Positions 7,892 to 16,064 of a stretch of 64,000 nt of DNA are shown here, one piece after another (the stretch's first letter is position 1; each line of letters begins with the position of its first letter). The notes beneath the pieces are model-generated. The model saw nothing but the letters and a program-made list of their open reading frames with translations. It did not search any database and had not been told where the DNA came from. Made by a program: the position numbers and the translations under genes. The DNA is from Candidatus Desulfovibrio intestinavium. GTDB taxonomy: Bacteria; Desulfobacterota; Desulfovibrionia; Desulfovibrionales; Desulfovibrionaceae. Where the stretch lies: the NCBI GenBank assembly GCA_019118345.1, contig DWZD01000047.1, forward strand, positions 1 through 64,000, given 5' to 3'.

Positions 7892-10060
7892 ATGATCCGT
7901 ATTCAGGAAATTCTCGACAAGGTGGCTGCGGGCAATCCCGACGCCGATCTGGAGCTTATACAGCGGGCCTATGTGTTTGCCGCAACGGCACACGCGGGGC
8001 AGACGCGCCTTTCCGGCGAGCCGTACCTCTCGCATCCGCTGGCCGTGGCCTATACGCTGGCGGAAATGGGCTTTGACGAGCCGACGGTGGCCGCCGGGCT
8101 GCTGCATGATACGGTGGAGGACACCAAGGCCACCATTGAGGAACTTGACGAAAACTTCGGCGAGGAAGTGGCCGATATCGTGGACGGGGTGACGAAAATC
8201 AGTCTCATCCCCTTTGACAACAAGGAAGAGGCGCAAGCCGAGAATATCCGCAAGATGATCCTGGCCATGAGTCACGACATGCGCGTGCTCATGGTCAAGC
8301 TGGCCGACCGCCTGCACAACATGCGCACGCTGGATTTCCAGAAGGCGTACAAGCAGCGGCGCATTGCGCAGGAAACCATGGATATCTACGCGCCGCTGGC
8401 CAACCGTCTGGGCCTCTATCTGCTCAAGCGCGATCTCGAAGACCTGAGCTTCAAATATCTCCAGCCGGACATTTACAATCAGATCGATCATTGGCTGGAC
8501 AAGCATCAGGTGGTGGAAAAGAAGATCATCGAAAAGGTGGTCTCCCTCATTCGCGATCTGCTGGATTCCAACAAGGTCAACGGGCAGGTCTACGGGCGCA
8601 TAAAGCACAAGTACAGCATCTGGAAAAAGATGCAGTCCCAGAATCTGACCCTTGACGAAATGCACGACATCATGGCCTTCCGCGTGCTGGTCAAGGACAT
8701 CAAGGATTGCTATGCCGTGCTGGGACTTGTCCATTCCCAGTGGAAGCCGGTACACGGGCGCTTCAAGGATTACATATCCATGCCCAAGTCCAACGGCTAC
8801 CAGAGCCTGCATACCACGGTCATCGGGCCGGAGGGCGAGCGCATCGAAATCCAGATCCGCACCGAGGACATGCACCGGCAGGCCGAGCACGGCGTGGCCG
8901 CGCACTGGCTCTACAAGGAAAAGGGGCGGGTCAATCCCCGCGATCTGGAACAGTTCTCCTGGCTGCGGGAAATTTTCGAGCGTCAGGGCGATGAGGCCGA
9001 CTCCCGCGAGTTCATGCACTCGCTCAAGCTCGACCTCTTCAAGGACGAAGTCTACGTCTACACGCCCGCCGGACAGGTCAAGGAATTGCCCGAAGGGGCC
9101 ACCCCGCTGGACTTTGCCTTCCTTATCCACACCAAGGTGGGGCACCACTGCGCCGGGGCCAAGATCAACGGCCGCCTCATGCCCCTGAGCACGCCGCTCA
9201 AGAACGGCGATACCGTGGAGATCATCACCGACCCCGCGCGCAATCCCAATCGCGACTGGCTCAAGATGGTCAAGACGGCCCGCGCCCGTACCCGCATTCA
9301 GCGCTATCTGCGCACCGAGGAGCGCGCCCATGCCATCACCCTTGGTCGGGACATGCTGGAGAAGGAAGGCCGCAAGATGAATCTCAATGTCAGCCGCGCC
9401 ACCAAGGACGGCCATCTGGCCATTGTGGCGCAGGACATGAATTTCGAGAATGCGGACGAGCTGACCGCCGCCGTGGGATATGCCCACATCACGCCCCGTC
9501 GCGTGCTCAACAAGCTCTATGCGGTCATGCATCCCGAGGCTGCGGCCGCCGCCGAACAGCCCGCCGCCCCCAGCATCAAGGAAAGCAAGGAAACCGCCAA
9601 GCGCAAGAGCGAGGGCGTGGGCATTTCCGGCGTGGATGGGGTGCTCATGCGCTTTGCCAAGTGCTGCAATCCCGTGCCCGGCGATCCCATCATCGGCTAC
9701 ATCAGCCGAGGCATGGGGGTGACCGTGCATCGTTCAGACTGCGCCAATGTGGCCAACATGGAGCCGGAGCGCCTCATTTCCGTGCACTGGGACGGCGCGG
9801 AAGAACAGCAGAAGCCCTATGAGGCGGGCATCTTCATCCTGGCGAAGAACGAACGCGGGGTGCTGGCCGACGTGACCCGCACCCTGGCCGGGGCCGACAT
9901 CAATATCATGAGCCTGACCGCCGTGAGCCTGCTGGACGGCCGTTCCGAAATCCATGTGACCGTAGAGGTCAAGGACGCCAGCCAGCTCTATGAACTCATT
10001 GAGGCCATCCGCAAGCTGCCGCTCATTCTCGAGGCGGTGCGCGATACTGAGGATGCCTGA
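7892..10060 (+). CDS. rel: Bifunctional (p)ppGpp synthetase/hydrolase, Rel/SpoT
   Basis: A 722-residue cytoplasmic enzyme that makes and degrades the stringent-response alarmone. Domains in order: HD hydrolase (about 25-200, with HDTVED and DRLHNMRT), synthetase (about 230-350, with KSNGYQSLHTT and EIQIRTEDMHRQAEHG), TGS (about 385-450, VYTPAGQVKELPEGATPLDFAF), and a C-terminal ACT domain (about 645-720, FILAKNERGVLADVTRTLAGADINI). The intact HD motif together with GRFKDYI in the synthetase (the RxKD signature) indicates a bifunctional enzyme rather than a RelA-type synthetase. The ORF track starts 69 codons too early; MIRIQEIL at 7892 has GAGG upstream and matches the family N-terminus. It is monocistronic and convergent with the porin gene. 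Confidence 0.95.
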   Translation: MIRIQEILDKVAAGNPDADLELIQRAYVFAATAHAGQTRLSGEPYLSHPLAVAYTLAEMGFDEPTVAAGLLHDTVEDTKATIEELDENFGEEVADIVDGVTKISLIPFDNKEEAQAENIRKMILAMSHDMRVLMVKLADRLHNMRTLDFQKAYKQRRIAQETMDIYAPLANRLGLYLLKRDLEDLSFKYLQPDIYNQIDHWLDKHQVVEKKIIEKVVSLIRDLLDSNKVNGQVYGRIKHKYSIWKKMQSQNLTLDEMHDIMAFRVLVKDIKDCYAVLGLVHSQWKPVHGRFKDYISMPKSNGYQSLHTTVIGPEGERIEIQIRTEDMHRQAEHGVAAHWLYKEKGRVNPRDLEQFSWLREIFERQGDEADSREFMHSLKLDLFKDEVYVYTPAGQVKELPEGATPLDFAFLIHTKVGHHCAGAKINGRLMPLSTPLKNGDTVEIITDPARNPNRDWLKMVKTARARTRIQRYLRTEERAHAITLGRDMLEKEGRKMNLNVSRATKDGHLAIVAQDMNFENADELTAAVGYAHITPRRVLNKLYAVMHPEAAAAAEQPAAPSIKESKETAKRKSEGVGISGVDGVLMRFAKCCNPVPGDPIIGYISRGMGVTVHRSDCANVANMEPERLISVHWDGAEEQQKPYEAGIFILAKNERGVLADVTRTLAGADINIMSLTAVSLLDGRSEIHVTVEVKDASQLYELIEAIRKLPLILEAVRDTEDA

Positions 10061-10273
10061 ACCGACGCGCGTTTGCGCGCATGGATGCAAGATCATGCCG
10101 GGCTGGCCCGGCAACAAGGAGAGGGGCGCAGCCGCAGGAAGGAAAACGGGTGCGCCCCTCATGTCTTGTGGCCGCAAGGAGGAAATTTCTTGGCGCGGGC
10201 GTGGGGAAAAGCGCCCGCACGCTACGGCAGTGAAGGCGGGACGGTTGCGGGGCCGCCCCGCCTTCTGAGAGTG
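10061..10273. other. Convergent intergenic region with two inverted repeats
   Basis: The gap between rel and the porin gene holds two hairpin-forming repeats: AGGGGCGCA with TGCGCCCCT (about 10122-10160, long loop) and GAAGGCGGG with CCCGCCTTC near the porin stop (about 10231-10268). Neither is followed by a T run on either strand, so they are not classical terminators, but they probably separate the converging transcripts. Confidence 0.35.
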
Positions 10274-11812
10274 TTAGAAGGTGTAGGCAAGGATGAGCTG
10301 GGCTTTCCAGGCATCCTGCTTGCTGTAGTAGCCGGTATTGTAGGTGCTGTGCCGCCAGGTGTCCCTGTCAATCATGTTGACGATGTAGCCCAGCTCGAGG
10401 TTGGCTTCCAGATTTTCGTAAATCTGGTAGCTGTTCACGAGATTGAATTCCAGCAGGCCGTCGTTGGTGGTCAGGTAGGGGCCGTCCTGATTGTAGGCGC
10501 CCGTATTCCACGAGGCTGCGTTGTTCATGTACTTGACCATGGACGGACTGTTGGTGCCGCCCCAGTAGGCAATGCGGAAGGTGTGCTTGAGATCTTCCAC
10601 AAAGCTCATGTCAGCCAGCTGCAGACCGACGCCCCAGGTGCCGGCATAGGTCAGGTTCATGTCGTAGCCGCCGGTGCTGAGTGTGCCCCAGGCCAGATTG
10701 CCGTCACCGATGAAGGAGGTGAAATTGCCCGCGCCCGCAATGGAGGGCAGGCGCTCGGAGCCGTTCTTCACGCTGCCGTCGTCGCCCGAGGCGTACCAGC
10801 CGAAGATGCCGGGCGTGCCCCAGTCCATCTTGTATTCCACAAGCGCCTTGACCAGCCAGCCCTGACGCTGGCTGCTGCCGCGCCGCAGATCAACGCCGCG
10901 CTTGATCACGTCATAGCGTCCCATGGCTTCCACATAGCCATAATTGATGTCGAATTCGATGTTCAGCGGATCCCAGAGGCTAAGGGTCACGGGCAGTCCG
11001 GCCCAGAACATGCTGCCGTAGGCCTTGGAGGTTTCGCCCAGGGCAAGGCCGTTGAAGTCGGGATAGTAGCCGGGCAGGGTGAAGCCCAGGGCGCCGTCAG
11101 CCGTCTCCACGCCGCCTTCATTGAAGCGCGTGTTCCGGCCCTGGAAGCCCAGCATGACCCACGGGGTCAGCTCCACGCCGTCAAAGGTCAGGGGCAGCGT
11201 GAGGGCAAAGAGATCCATATTGTCCAGATAATTGGTGTAGCCGTTTCCGTAGGGCTGGCCGTCGGCATCGACGCCGTTGTAATTGTCGTTCAGCGGGCGC
11301 ATCCAGAGGGCGGTCAGACCCACGTTCTCGTTGAACTGATAGGAGGCCACCACACCGGCGGCATCGCCGTCCATAATGGCCGAGCCGCCCGCCGCGTTGG
11401 GCAGGGTAATGCCCTGCAGGCCCATGCGGAAGCGCAGATCGGTATTGGGCACGAGCCAGTCAAGATAGGCATTCTTCACCTTGATGACGTTGTTGCCGTC
11501 CGCGCCGAGGGCCGCCCCTTCGGCATTCCGCCCCCAGAACTGGTCGCCGATTTCAAAGAATACCGTGCCGGACAGGGACTCGGAGGCCACGGCATCCAGC
11601 TGCAGGCGAATGCGCTGGCCCGCGTTGAAAATATCTTCGGTATCCTTGATCCTGTTGCCGTTGCCGTCGCGGTAGGACTGCAGCAGCGAGCCTTCGCCCG
11701 CGCCGAAGCCGAACAGCCATTCGCCCGAAGCCCTGAAGTCAATGGCCCGGGCGCCGGTGGCGGCGCCGAAAAGCATGCCGGCGGCCAGCGCCAGCGTCAT
11801 GATGCGTTTCAT
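10274..11812 (-). CDS. Outer membrane porin, Desulfovibrio homotrimeric type
   Basis: A 512-residue outer membrane beta-barrel. The signal peptide MKRIMTLALAAGMLFGAATGARA is followed by a mature start IDFRASGEWLFGFGAGEGS, and the protein ends in LILAYTF with the C-terminal aromatic residue required for outer membrane assembly. Alternating hydrophobic strands with many Tyr, Trp and Asn residues continue throughout. Desulfovibrio genomes carry many paralogues of this abundant porin, which gives passive entry to small solutes. AAAGGAG is well placed before the ATG. It begins 29 bases downstream of the STAS-like gene on the same strand, so the two may be cotranscribed. Confidence 0.9.
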   Translation of the reverse strand: MKRIMTLALAAGMLFGAATGARAIDFRASGEWLFGFGAGEGSLLQSYRDGNGNRIKDTEDIFNAGQRIRLQLDAVASESLSGTVFFEIGDQFWGRNAEGAALGADGNNVIKVKNAYLDWLVPNTDLRFRMGLQGITLPNAAGGSAIMDGDAAGVVASYQFNENVGLTALWMRPLNDNYNGVDADGQPYGNGYTNYLDNMDLFALTLPLTFDGVELTPWVMLGFQGRNTRFNEGGVETADGALGFTLPGYYPDFNGLALGETSKAYGSMFWAGLPVTLSLWDPLNIEFDINYGYVEAMGRYDVIKRGVDLRRGSSQRQGWLVKALVEYKMDWGTPGIFGWYASGDDGSVKNGSERLPSIAGAGNFTSFIGDGNLAWGTLSTGGYDMNLTYAGTWGVGLQLADMSFVEDLKHTFRIAYWGGTNSPSMVKYMNNAASWNTGAYNQDGPYLTTNDGLLEFNLVNSYQIYENLEANLELGYIVNMIDRDTWRHSTYNTGYYSKQDAWKAQLILAYTF

Positions 11813-11841
11813 GACAATTCTCCTTTACTCTCAACAGATGG

Positions 11842-12288
11842 TTACGGGTTGTGCTGCCTGCCGCTCGCCCCATGAGCGGCGGCTGATTCCCTGGCCTCGT
11901 TCCGCGCCCTGGCGCGGGCCTTCTTGTGCCGGCACTTGCAGTCCGGGCAGGTTCCCCGGCAGACATGCTTGGCGTTTTCGGGCACAATGAGCACCTTGTT
12001 GCCGCCCACGGCCAGTTCAAAGCCCAGCCTGCCCTTGAAGGCAATGCGCTGCATGCCTATCTGGCTGAGGGGCAGCGACGCGCGCAGACTTGCTGCGGCC
12101 TCCTGCTCGAGGCGCGTCACCTGACGCACGTCAATGAAAAAGCGTTTGCAGCTGTCCTTGCGCGCATGCAGAAGCTGCATGATGCCTTCCGCTTGCGGCA
12201 TGTCCAACGTTTGTCCGACGGAAATGTGAAGATTATGGGCGCTTTCCCGGCAGTTGAGCTGCGGGGGGGGTGCAGGATGCGTATGCAT
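11842..12288 (-). CDS. STAS-like domain protein with C-terminal cysteine cluster
   Basis: A 148-residue protein that I do not recognise exactly. The middle (about residues 20-105) reads like a STAS/anti-sigma-antagonist fold: NLHISVGQTLDMPQAEGIM, then CKRFFIDVRQVTRLEQEAAASL and a hydrophobic strand IAFKGRLGFELAVGGNKVLIV. The tail carries CRGTCPDCKCRHKK, a four-cysteine cluster followed by a very basic end, suggesting metal or nucleic acid binding. The ORF track starts 36 codons upstream, but MHTHPAPPP at 12288 has AAGGAG six bases before it. It lies just upstream of the porin gene and is divergent from the EamA gene, sharing a control region with a Fur-like box. Confidence 0.65.
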   Translation of the reverse strand: MHTHPAPPPQLNCRESAHNLHISVGQTLDMPQAEGIMQLLHARKDSCKRFFIDVRQVTRLEQEAAASLRASLPLSQIGMQRIAFKGRLGFELAVGGNKVLIVPENAKHVCRGTCPDCKCRHKKARARARNEARESAAAHGASGRQHNP

Positions 12289-12486
12289 GGCTGGCTCCTT
12301 GTCGTCTGCGCCGGCAGTGCCGGAAAGGGCGCTGCCGACTGATACATCGGGCGGGGAGGAGTCTGTGCATGCGGCAAACCGAATACATGATGCCATCCAG
12401 TGACTGAGGTGATGGTGCCAAGGGCCTGCCCGGGCAGCGGCGCTTGCCCTTGCCTGTCGTGGCGTCCGTGGCGAGGCGGTGGAACC

Positions 12487-12515
12487 TTTCTACGGCAGTG
12501 CGCCGTGAAAGTCAA
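12487..12515 (-). promoter_or_regulatory. Candidate sigma-70 promoter of the STAS-like gene
   Basis: On the minus strand TTGACT (12510-12515) and TAGAAA (12487-12492) are separated by exactly 17 bases. The -35 element lies seven bases from the Fur-like box at 12522-12536. The leader to the start codon at 12288 would be about 190 bases. Confidence 0.45.
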
Positions 12516-12521
12516 CAGAAA

Positions 12522-12536
12522 TGAAAATTATTTTCA
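12522..12536. promoter_or_regulatory. Fur-like binding site
   Basis: TGAAAATTATTTTCA is a perfect 7-1-7 inverted repeat that differs from the classical Fur core TGATAATNATTATCA at one symmetrical position per arm. It sits in the divergent region between the STAS-like gene and the EamA transporter gene, between the two candidate promoters, so iron status may control either or both. Confidence 0.65.
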
Positions 12537-12562
12537 ATTTCTTTTTTCGGGAGCGGCGGAAA

Positions 12563-12591
12563 TTGACGCGTCCCGCATCCTGCGCTACAGC
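12563..12591 (+). promoter_or_regulatory. Possible sigma-70 promoter of the EamA transporter gene
   Basis: TTGACG (12563-12568), a 17-base spacer and TACAGC (12586-12591) lie about 43 bases before the start codon. The -35 is good and the -10 weak. Confidence 0.35.
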
Positions 12592-12633
12592 AATGCCCGC
12601 AGACAAACGGGGAACGGCGATACGGAGTGAAGC

Positions 12634-13623
12634 ATGACACGCACGGACAACAGGCATTTTTACGGACTGCTGGCACTGACGGCGGCCATCTGGGGCTTGC
12701 AGCCCCTTTTCATCAAGCTGGTGGTGGCCGAACTGACGCCGACCACGCTGACCGCCGTCCGTTATGCGATCATTGTCGTGTTTTTTTTCGTCATCGTTTT
12801 TTGGCGGGGCGCTCCCGTGCTGCCGCGCCGGGATTGCCTGCTGCCCCTGATCTGCATGGGGCTGACGGGCGTGGCCTTCAACAATATTGCCCAGTTTTCG
12901 GGCCTGCAATATTCCAGCGTGGGCAATGCCACCCTCATCGGCTCAACGACGCCTGCCTCCACGGCTCTGCTGGCCGCCGTCTTTCTGCGCGAAAAGCTGA
13001 TGCCCATCGAATGGCTGGGCATCCTCTCCTCCCTGCTGGGCACGCTCTTTCTCGTCTCACATGGTTCGCTGGACATGATTCTTTCCCTCTCCTTCAACCG
13101 GGGGGATCTGCTTTTTTTTGCCTGCCAGCAGGGCTGGGCCATTTATTCCCTCATCGGCGTGCGGGTCATGACCCGTCTGTCGGCGCTCACGGCCACAACC
13201 TGGGCGGGAGTGTTCGGGGTGGGCTGGACGGTGCTCTACGGTCTCACCAGTGGGGAATTGCGCCTTGTGCCGGCCTCGACAACCTGCTGGCTGGCCCTGG
13301 GCTATGTGGTTTTTTTGGGCGGCATCTTTGCCATGCTGGCCTGGAATCTTTCCCTCAAGGCCGTCGGCGCGGGCAGGGCGGCCATCTTTCTGAACCTCAT
13401 GCCGCTGGCGGGGGTGACCGCCGGGGTTGTGCTGCTGGATGAACCCTTTGTCTGGCAGCAATGCTTCGGGGCCGTGGGCATGCTGGCCGGCATTTACATT
13501 CTCACCCACAGCCATCAGATCATGCGGTACACCAACCGCCGGCTCCTGCGGCGGGCAAAGGCGCTTTCCCACCTGCGCAGGCCCCGACGGGAACAGCCTG
13601 TGCCGCCGTGGCAGAAGCGCTGA
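12634..13623 (+). CDS. DMT-superfamily (EamA) transporter
   Basis: A 329-residue inner membrane protein with about ten hydrophobic segments arranged as two EamA repeats. The first repeat opens FYGLLALTAAIWGLQPLFIK and contains LTGVAFNNIAQFSGLQYSSVGNATLI; the second contains AWNLSLKAVGAGRAAIFLNLMPLAGV and the closing ILTHSH. EamA proteins move metabolites such as amino acids, nucleobases or siderophores; the substrate cannot be read from sequence. The tail after the last helix is very basic (NRRLLRRAKALSHLRRPRRE). GGAG lies before the ATG. The upstream region carries a Fur-like site, which would fit export or import tied to iron status. Confidence 0.85.
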   Translation: MTRTDNRHFYGLLALTAAIWGLQPLFIKLVVAELTPTTLTAVRYAIIVVFFFVIVFWRGAPVLPRRDCLLPLICMGLTGVAFNNIAQFSGLQYSSVGNATLIGSTTPASTALLAAVFLREKLMPIEWLGILSSLLGTLFLVSHGSLDMILSLSFNRGDLLFFACQQGWAIYSLIGVRVMTRLSALTATTWAGVFGVGWTVLYGLTSGELRLVPASTTCWLALGYVVFLGGIFAMLAWNLSLKAVGAGRAAIFLNLMPLAGVTAGVVLLDEPFVWQQCFGAVGMLAGIYILTHSHQIMRYTNRRLLRRAKALSHLRRPRREQPVPPWQKR

Positions 13624-13749
13624 AGGATTTTCTTGCGGTCAGCGATTGGCGACGCCATGCCGCAGCGCGGCACGGGGGAGGAGCCGCCTTGTCGTTTCGT
13701 TTTGCGGCCCGGCATGGCGGTTGCGCCAGCCTTGACAGCGGGCCTTGCT

Positions 13750-13765
13750 ATGGCTATTTTGCCAA
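13750..13765. promoter_or_regulatory. Probable ArsR-family operator, upstream of the regulator gene
   Basis: ATGGCTATTTTGCCAA has TGGC-N6-GCCA arms and lies 20 bases before the arsR start codon. A second site with the same arms and spacing lies upstream of the permease gene, supporting a common operator for the ArsR-type repressor encoded between them. Confidence 0.55.
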
Positions 13766-13784
13766 AAAGACAATGAGGGCAATC

Positions 13785-14108
13785 ATGCTTCGTCATCACC
13801 AGCTACTTGCCGAGCAGGCAAAGATCTTCAAGGCCCTGGGGCATCCCAGCCGGCTGCTCATGGTGCACGCCCTGCGCGAAGGGGAAAAGTGCGTCTGTGA
13901 CCTGCAGTCCCTCATCGGGGCGGACATGTCCACCGTGTCCCGGCATCTGGCCGTCCTGCGCGAGGCCGGGGTGGTAAAGAGCGAAAAGCGCGGCGTCAAT
14001 ATCTATTATACGCTGGCCATGTGCTGTCTGGACACCTTTCTGGCCTGCACCAGCTCGCTGGTGGAGGGGCGCATCCGGGAAAAGGCGGACTTGCTGGCGG
14101 AGCGCTGA
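13785..14108 (+). CDS. ArsR-family winged-helix transcriptional repressor
   Basis: A 107-residue metal- or metalloid-sensing repressor. The winged helix-turn-helix is clear: AKIFKALGHPSRLLMVHALREGEKCVCDL, then SLIGADMSTVSRHLAVLREAGVVKSEKRG. The CVC pair in the ECKCVCDL-like position (here GEKCVCDL) matches the alpha-3 metal site of ArsR/SmtB proteins, and there are further cysteines (MCCLDTFLACTS) near the C-terminus that could complete an As(III)-like site. I chose MLRHHQL at 13785, with GAGG upstream, rather than the ATG four codons earlier. It is followed by a permease gene with its own matching operator, forming a regulator-efflux pair. Confidence 0.9.
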   Translation: MLRHHQLLAEQAKIFKALGHPSRLLMVHALREGEKCVCDLQSLIGADMSTVSRHLAVLREAGVVKSEKRGVNIYYTLAMCCLDTFLACTSSLVEGRIREKADLLAER

Positions 14109-14129
14109 GCATTTTTTTTCGGCATTTAT

Positions 14130-14145
14130 TTGGCTTTTTTGCCAA
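14130..14145. promoter_or_regulatory. Probable ArsR-family operator, upstream of the permease gene
   Basis: TTGGCTTTTTTGCCAA has the same TGGC-N6-GCCA layout as the site upstream of arsR. It lies in the 60-base gap between arsR and the permease gene, which suggests independent control of the permease. Confidence 0.5.
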
Positions 14146-14168
14146 TAAGCAAAAAATGGGGAATACAC

Positions 14169-15269
14169 ATGGGAAGCTGTTGCAATGGTCATGCGGCCCG
14201 CGCGAGCCGCGCAACGAATCGTCCGACGCCGCTGCGCATGCTGCTTGTCGGCATGGCGGCGGCAGCGCTCTGGACGGCTCTCTATCTGGGCATTGCGCCT
14301 CTGGCCCGCATGCTGACCTATCAGGCAGCCGGACTGGCCGCAGGCTCGCCCGCGGCGGCGGCGCTGGAATTTTTTTTGTATGACACGGCCAAGATTCTGC
14401 TGCTGCTTCTTCTCATGGTCTACGTCATCGGCTGGCTGCGGGCCGGGCTGCGCGTGGAGCGGGTGCGGGACTATCTGTCCGGCAGACGACGTCTGCTGGG
14501 CTATGCCCTGGCCGCTGGCTTCGGCGCGGTGACGCCCTTCTGCTCCTGCTCGAGCATCCCGCTCTTTCTGGGCTTCAGCACGGCGGGCATTCCGCTGGGC
14601 ATCACCCTGGCCTTTCTCATCACCTCGCCGCTGATCAATGAAATCGCCGTGGTGCTGCTCTGGGGCCTGTTGGGCGCAAAGCTGACCATCATCTATGTGC
14701 TGGCCGGACTGGGCGCGGGCATGGCGGGCGGCTGGATCATGGATCGCCTGCATGCGGAACGCTGGCTGCAGCCCTATCTGCTTGAAACGGCCCGCCGCGG
14801 TATGCCGCAGGGGGCCATGAGCGAGCTGAGTCCGCGCCTCACCGCCTACGGGCGTCACTGCTTTGCCCTGCGGGAAACGCGCGACATTTTCCGCCGGGTC
14901 TGGCGCTGGGTCATTCTGGGGGTGGGGCTGGGAGCCGTGCTGCACGGCTATGTGCCGGAAGACTGGTTTGCCCGGCATCTGGGCGCCGGACAATGGTGGT
15001 CCGTGCCCGCTGCCGTGACCGTGGGCATCCCGCTGTATACCAATGTCACCGGCATCGTGCCCGTCATGGAAAGCCTGCTGCTCAAGGGACTGCCCGTGGG
15101 AACGACGCTGGCCTTCTGCATGAGCAGCGTCGGGGCCAGCCTGCCGGAAATCCTCATGTTGCGGCAGGTCATGCGCCCGCCGCTGCTGCTGCTCTTTCTG
15201 GCGACGCTGCTCGTGCTGTTCACCCTGCTGGGCTGGCTGCTCAACAGCATGCAGCTGTGGCTGGCCTGA
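14169..15269 (+). CDS. Permease of the DUF318/ArsP family (PF03773 type)
   Basis: A 366-residue inner membrane protein with about eight to ten hydrophobic helices. The family signature TPFCSCSSIPLFLGF lies near residue 120 and includes the conserved CSC. The partner repeat appears later as VGIPLYTNVTGIVPVMESLL and FCMSSVGASLPEILML. Members include ArsP, which exports trivalent organoarsenicals, and uncharacterised permeases; the cysteine-rich N-terminus MGSCCNGHAAR may bind metal. The ORF track starts 13 codons earlier, but ATG 14169 has GGGGAA upstream. Together with the preceding ArsR-type repressor this looks like a metalloid resistance unit, although no arsenate reductase or ArsA is nearby. 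Confidence 0.8.
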   Translation: MGSCCNGHAARASRATNRPTPLRMLLVGMAAAALWTALYLGIAPLARMLTYQAAGLAAGSPAAAALEFFLYDTAKILLLLLLMVYVIGWLRAGLRVERVRDYLSGRRRLLGYALAAGFGAVTPFCSCSSIPLFLGFSTAGIPLGITLAFLITSPLINEIAVVLLWGLLGAKLTIIYVLAGLGAGMAGGWIMDRLHAERWLQPYLLETARRGMPQGAMSELSPRLTAYGRHCFALRETRDIFRRVWRWVILGVGLGAVLHGYVPEDWFARHLGAGQWWSVPAAVTVGIPLYTNVTGIVPVMESLLLKGLPVGTTLAFCMSSVGASLPEILMLRQVMRPPLLLLFLATLLVLFTLLGWLLNSMQLWLA

Positions 15270-15494
15270 GGCGGCCTGCGGCAAATCCGGGGCTGACCGG
15301 GAAGGGAGAAAGGCCTCTTCTCCGCCAGTCCCGGATAACGCCTGTTCGGGCGGCGCGGCATGAAGGCTCGCGCTGTTGCGCGCCGAGGCTGAGGGCTGCC
15401 GGCAAGGGGAGAAGGGCTTTCACTCTGGCGATGTGCAAGGGCGGCTTTTCACAAGCCGCGCTGACCGCCGGGGAGCGTGCGCCGACCGGCTGGA

Positions 15495-16004
15495 TCAGGC
15501 CTTCTGCTGCGTGGCGATGATGCCGCGGCGGGCCAGCTCGTCCACGACCTTGCGGCAGAATTCGGGCAGCATGGCTTCGGCCTGCGGGCTGAGACGCATG
15601 ATCATGCTGTGATAGTCGAAGGGTTGCAGGCCGAAGGCAATGGCCTGCGGGCGATGACCGGCCAGCTCGCAGGTGGCGAGGGTATCCAGCAGATCGGTCT
15701 GGTGCATGGAGTCGCGGAAGCTGAGGCTTTTGCGCAAGTCGTCATTTTCCAGCAGATAGACGGTGCCCGGCGCTTCGCCGCCCAGCACCACGTCCAGCAC
15801 CACAAGCAGATCGCAGGCCTGAATTTCCGGCATGAGCATGATGCCGCCGGTTTCGCCGGCCAGAAAGCTGACATTGTCCGGCCAGCGGTAGTGTGCCTCC
15901 AGATATTCCACGGCGCGCACGCCGAAACCTTCGTCGCAAAGGAGCACATTGCCGACGCCCATGATCAGGATGCGGGGCAGGGAAGAAGCAGGAGTCTGCG
16001 TCAT
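15495..16004 (-). CDS. hynC: [NiFe] hydrogenase maturation protease
   Basis: A 169-residue endopeptidase of the HyaD/HybD/HycI family that removes the C-terminal extension of the hydrogenase large subunit after nickel insertion. The fold signature ILIMGVGNVLLCDEGFGVRAVE contains the nickel-binding Glu; an Asp in LLVVLDVVLGG and a His in DSMHQTDLL supply the other expected ligands. It is the last gene of the hyn operon. An intrinsic terminator lies just before it, and no strong ribosome binding site precedes the ATG, so expression is probably low and by read-through. Confidence 0.9.
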   Translation of the reverse strand: MTQTPASSLPRILIMGVGNVLLCDEGFGVRAVEYLEAHYRWPDNVSFLAGETGGIMLMPEIQACDLLVVLDVVLGGEAPGTVYLLENDDLRKSLSFRDSMHQTDLLDTLATCELAGHRPQAIAFGLQPFDYHSMIMRLSPQAEAMLPEFCRKVVDELARRGIIATQQKA

Positions 16005-16015
16005 GCGGATGTCCG

Positions 16016-16043
16016 AAAAAAGGCGGGGGCCGCAGCCCCCGCC
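16016..16043 (-). terminator. Rho-independent terminator between hynA and hynC
   Basis: A perfect 9-bp GC stem (GGCGGGGGC with GCCCCCGCC) and a four-base loop are followed on the minus strand by six T residues. It starts 22 bases after the hynA stop and ends 11 bases before the hynC start codon, so it should lower hynC transcription relative to hynBA. Confidence 0.9.
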
Positions 16044-16064
16044 GACAGGGTAACAGGTTTTTGC

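Noticed and set aside
10061-10273. Hairpins between rel and the porin gene as classical terminators
   Set aside because: Stems are present, but no T run follows on either strand, so they are listed only as inverted repeats.
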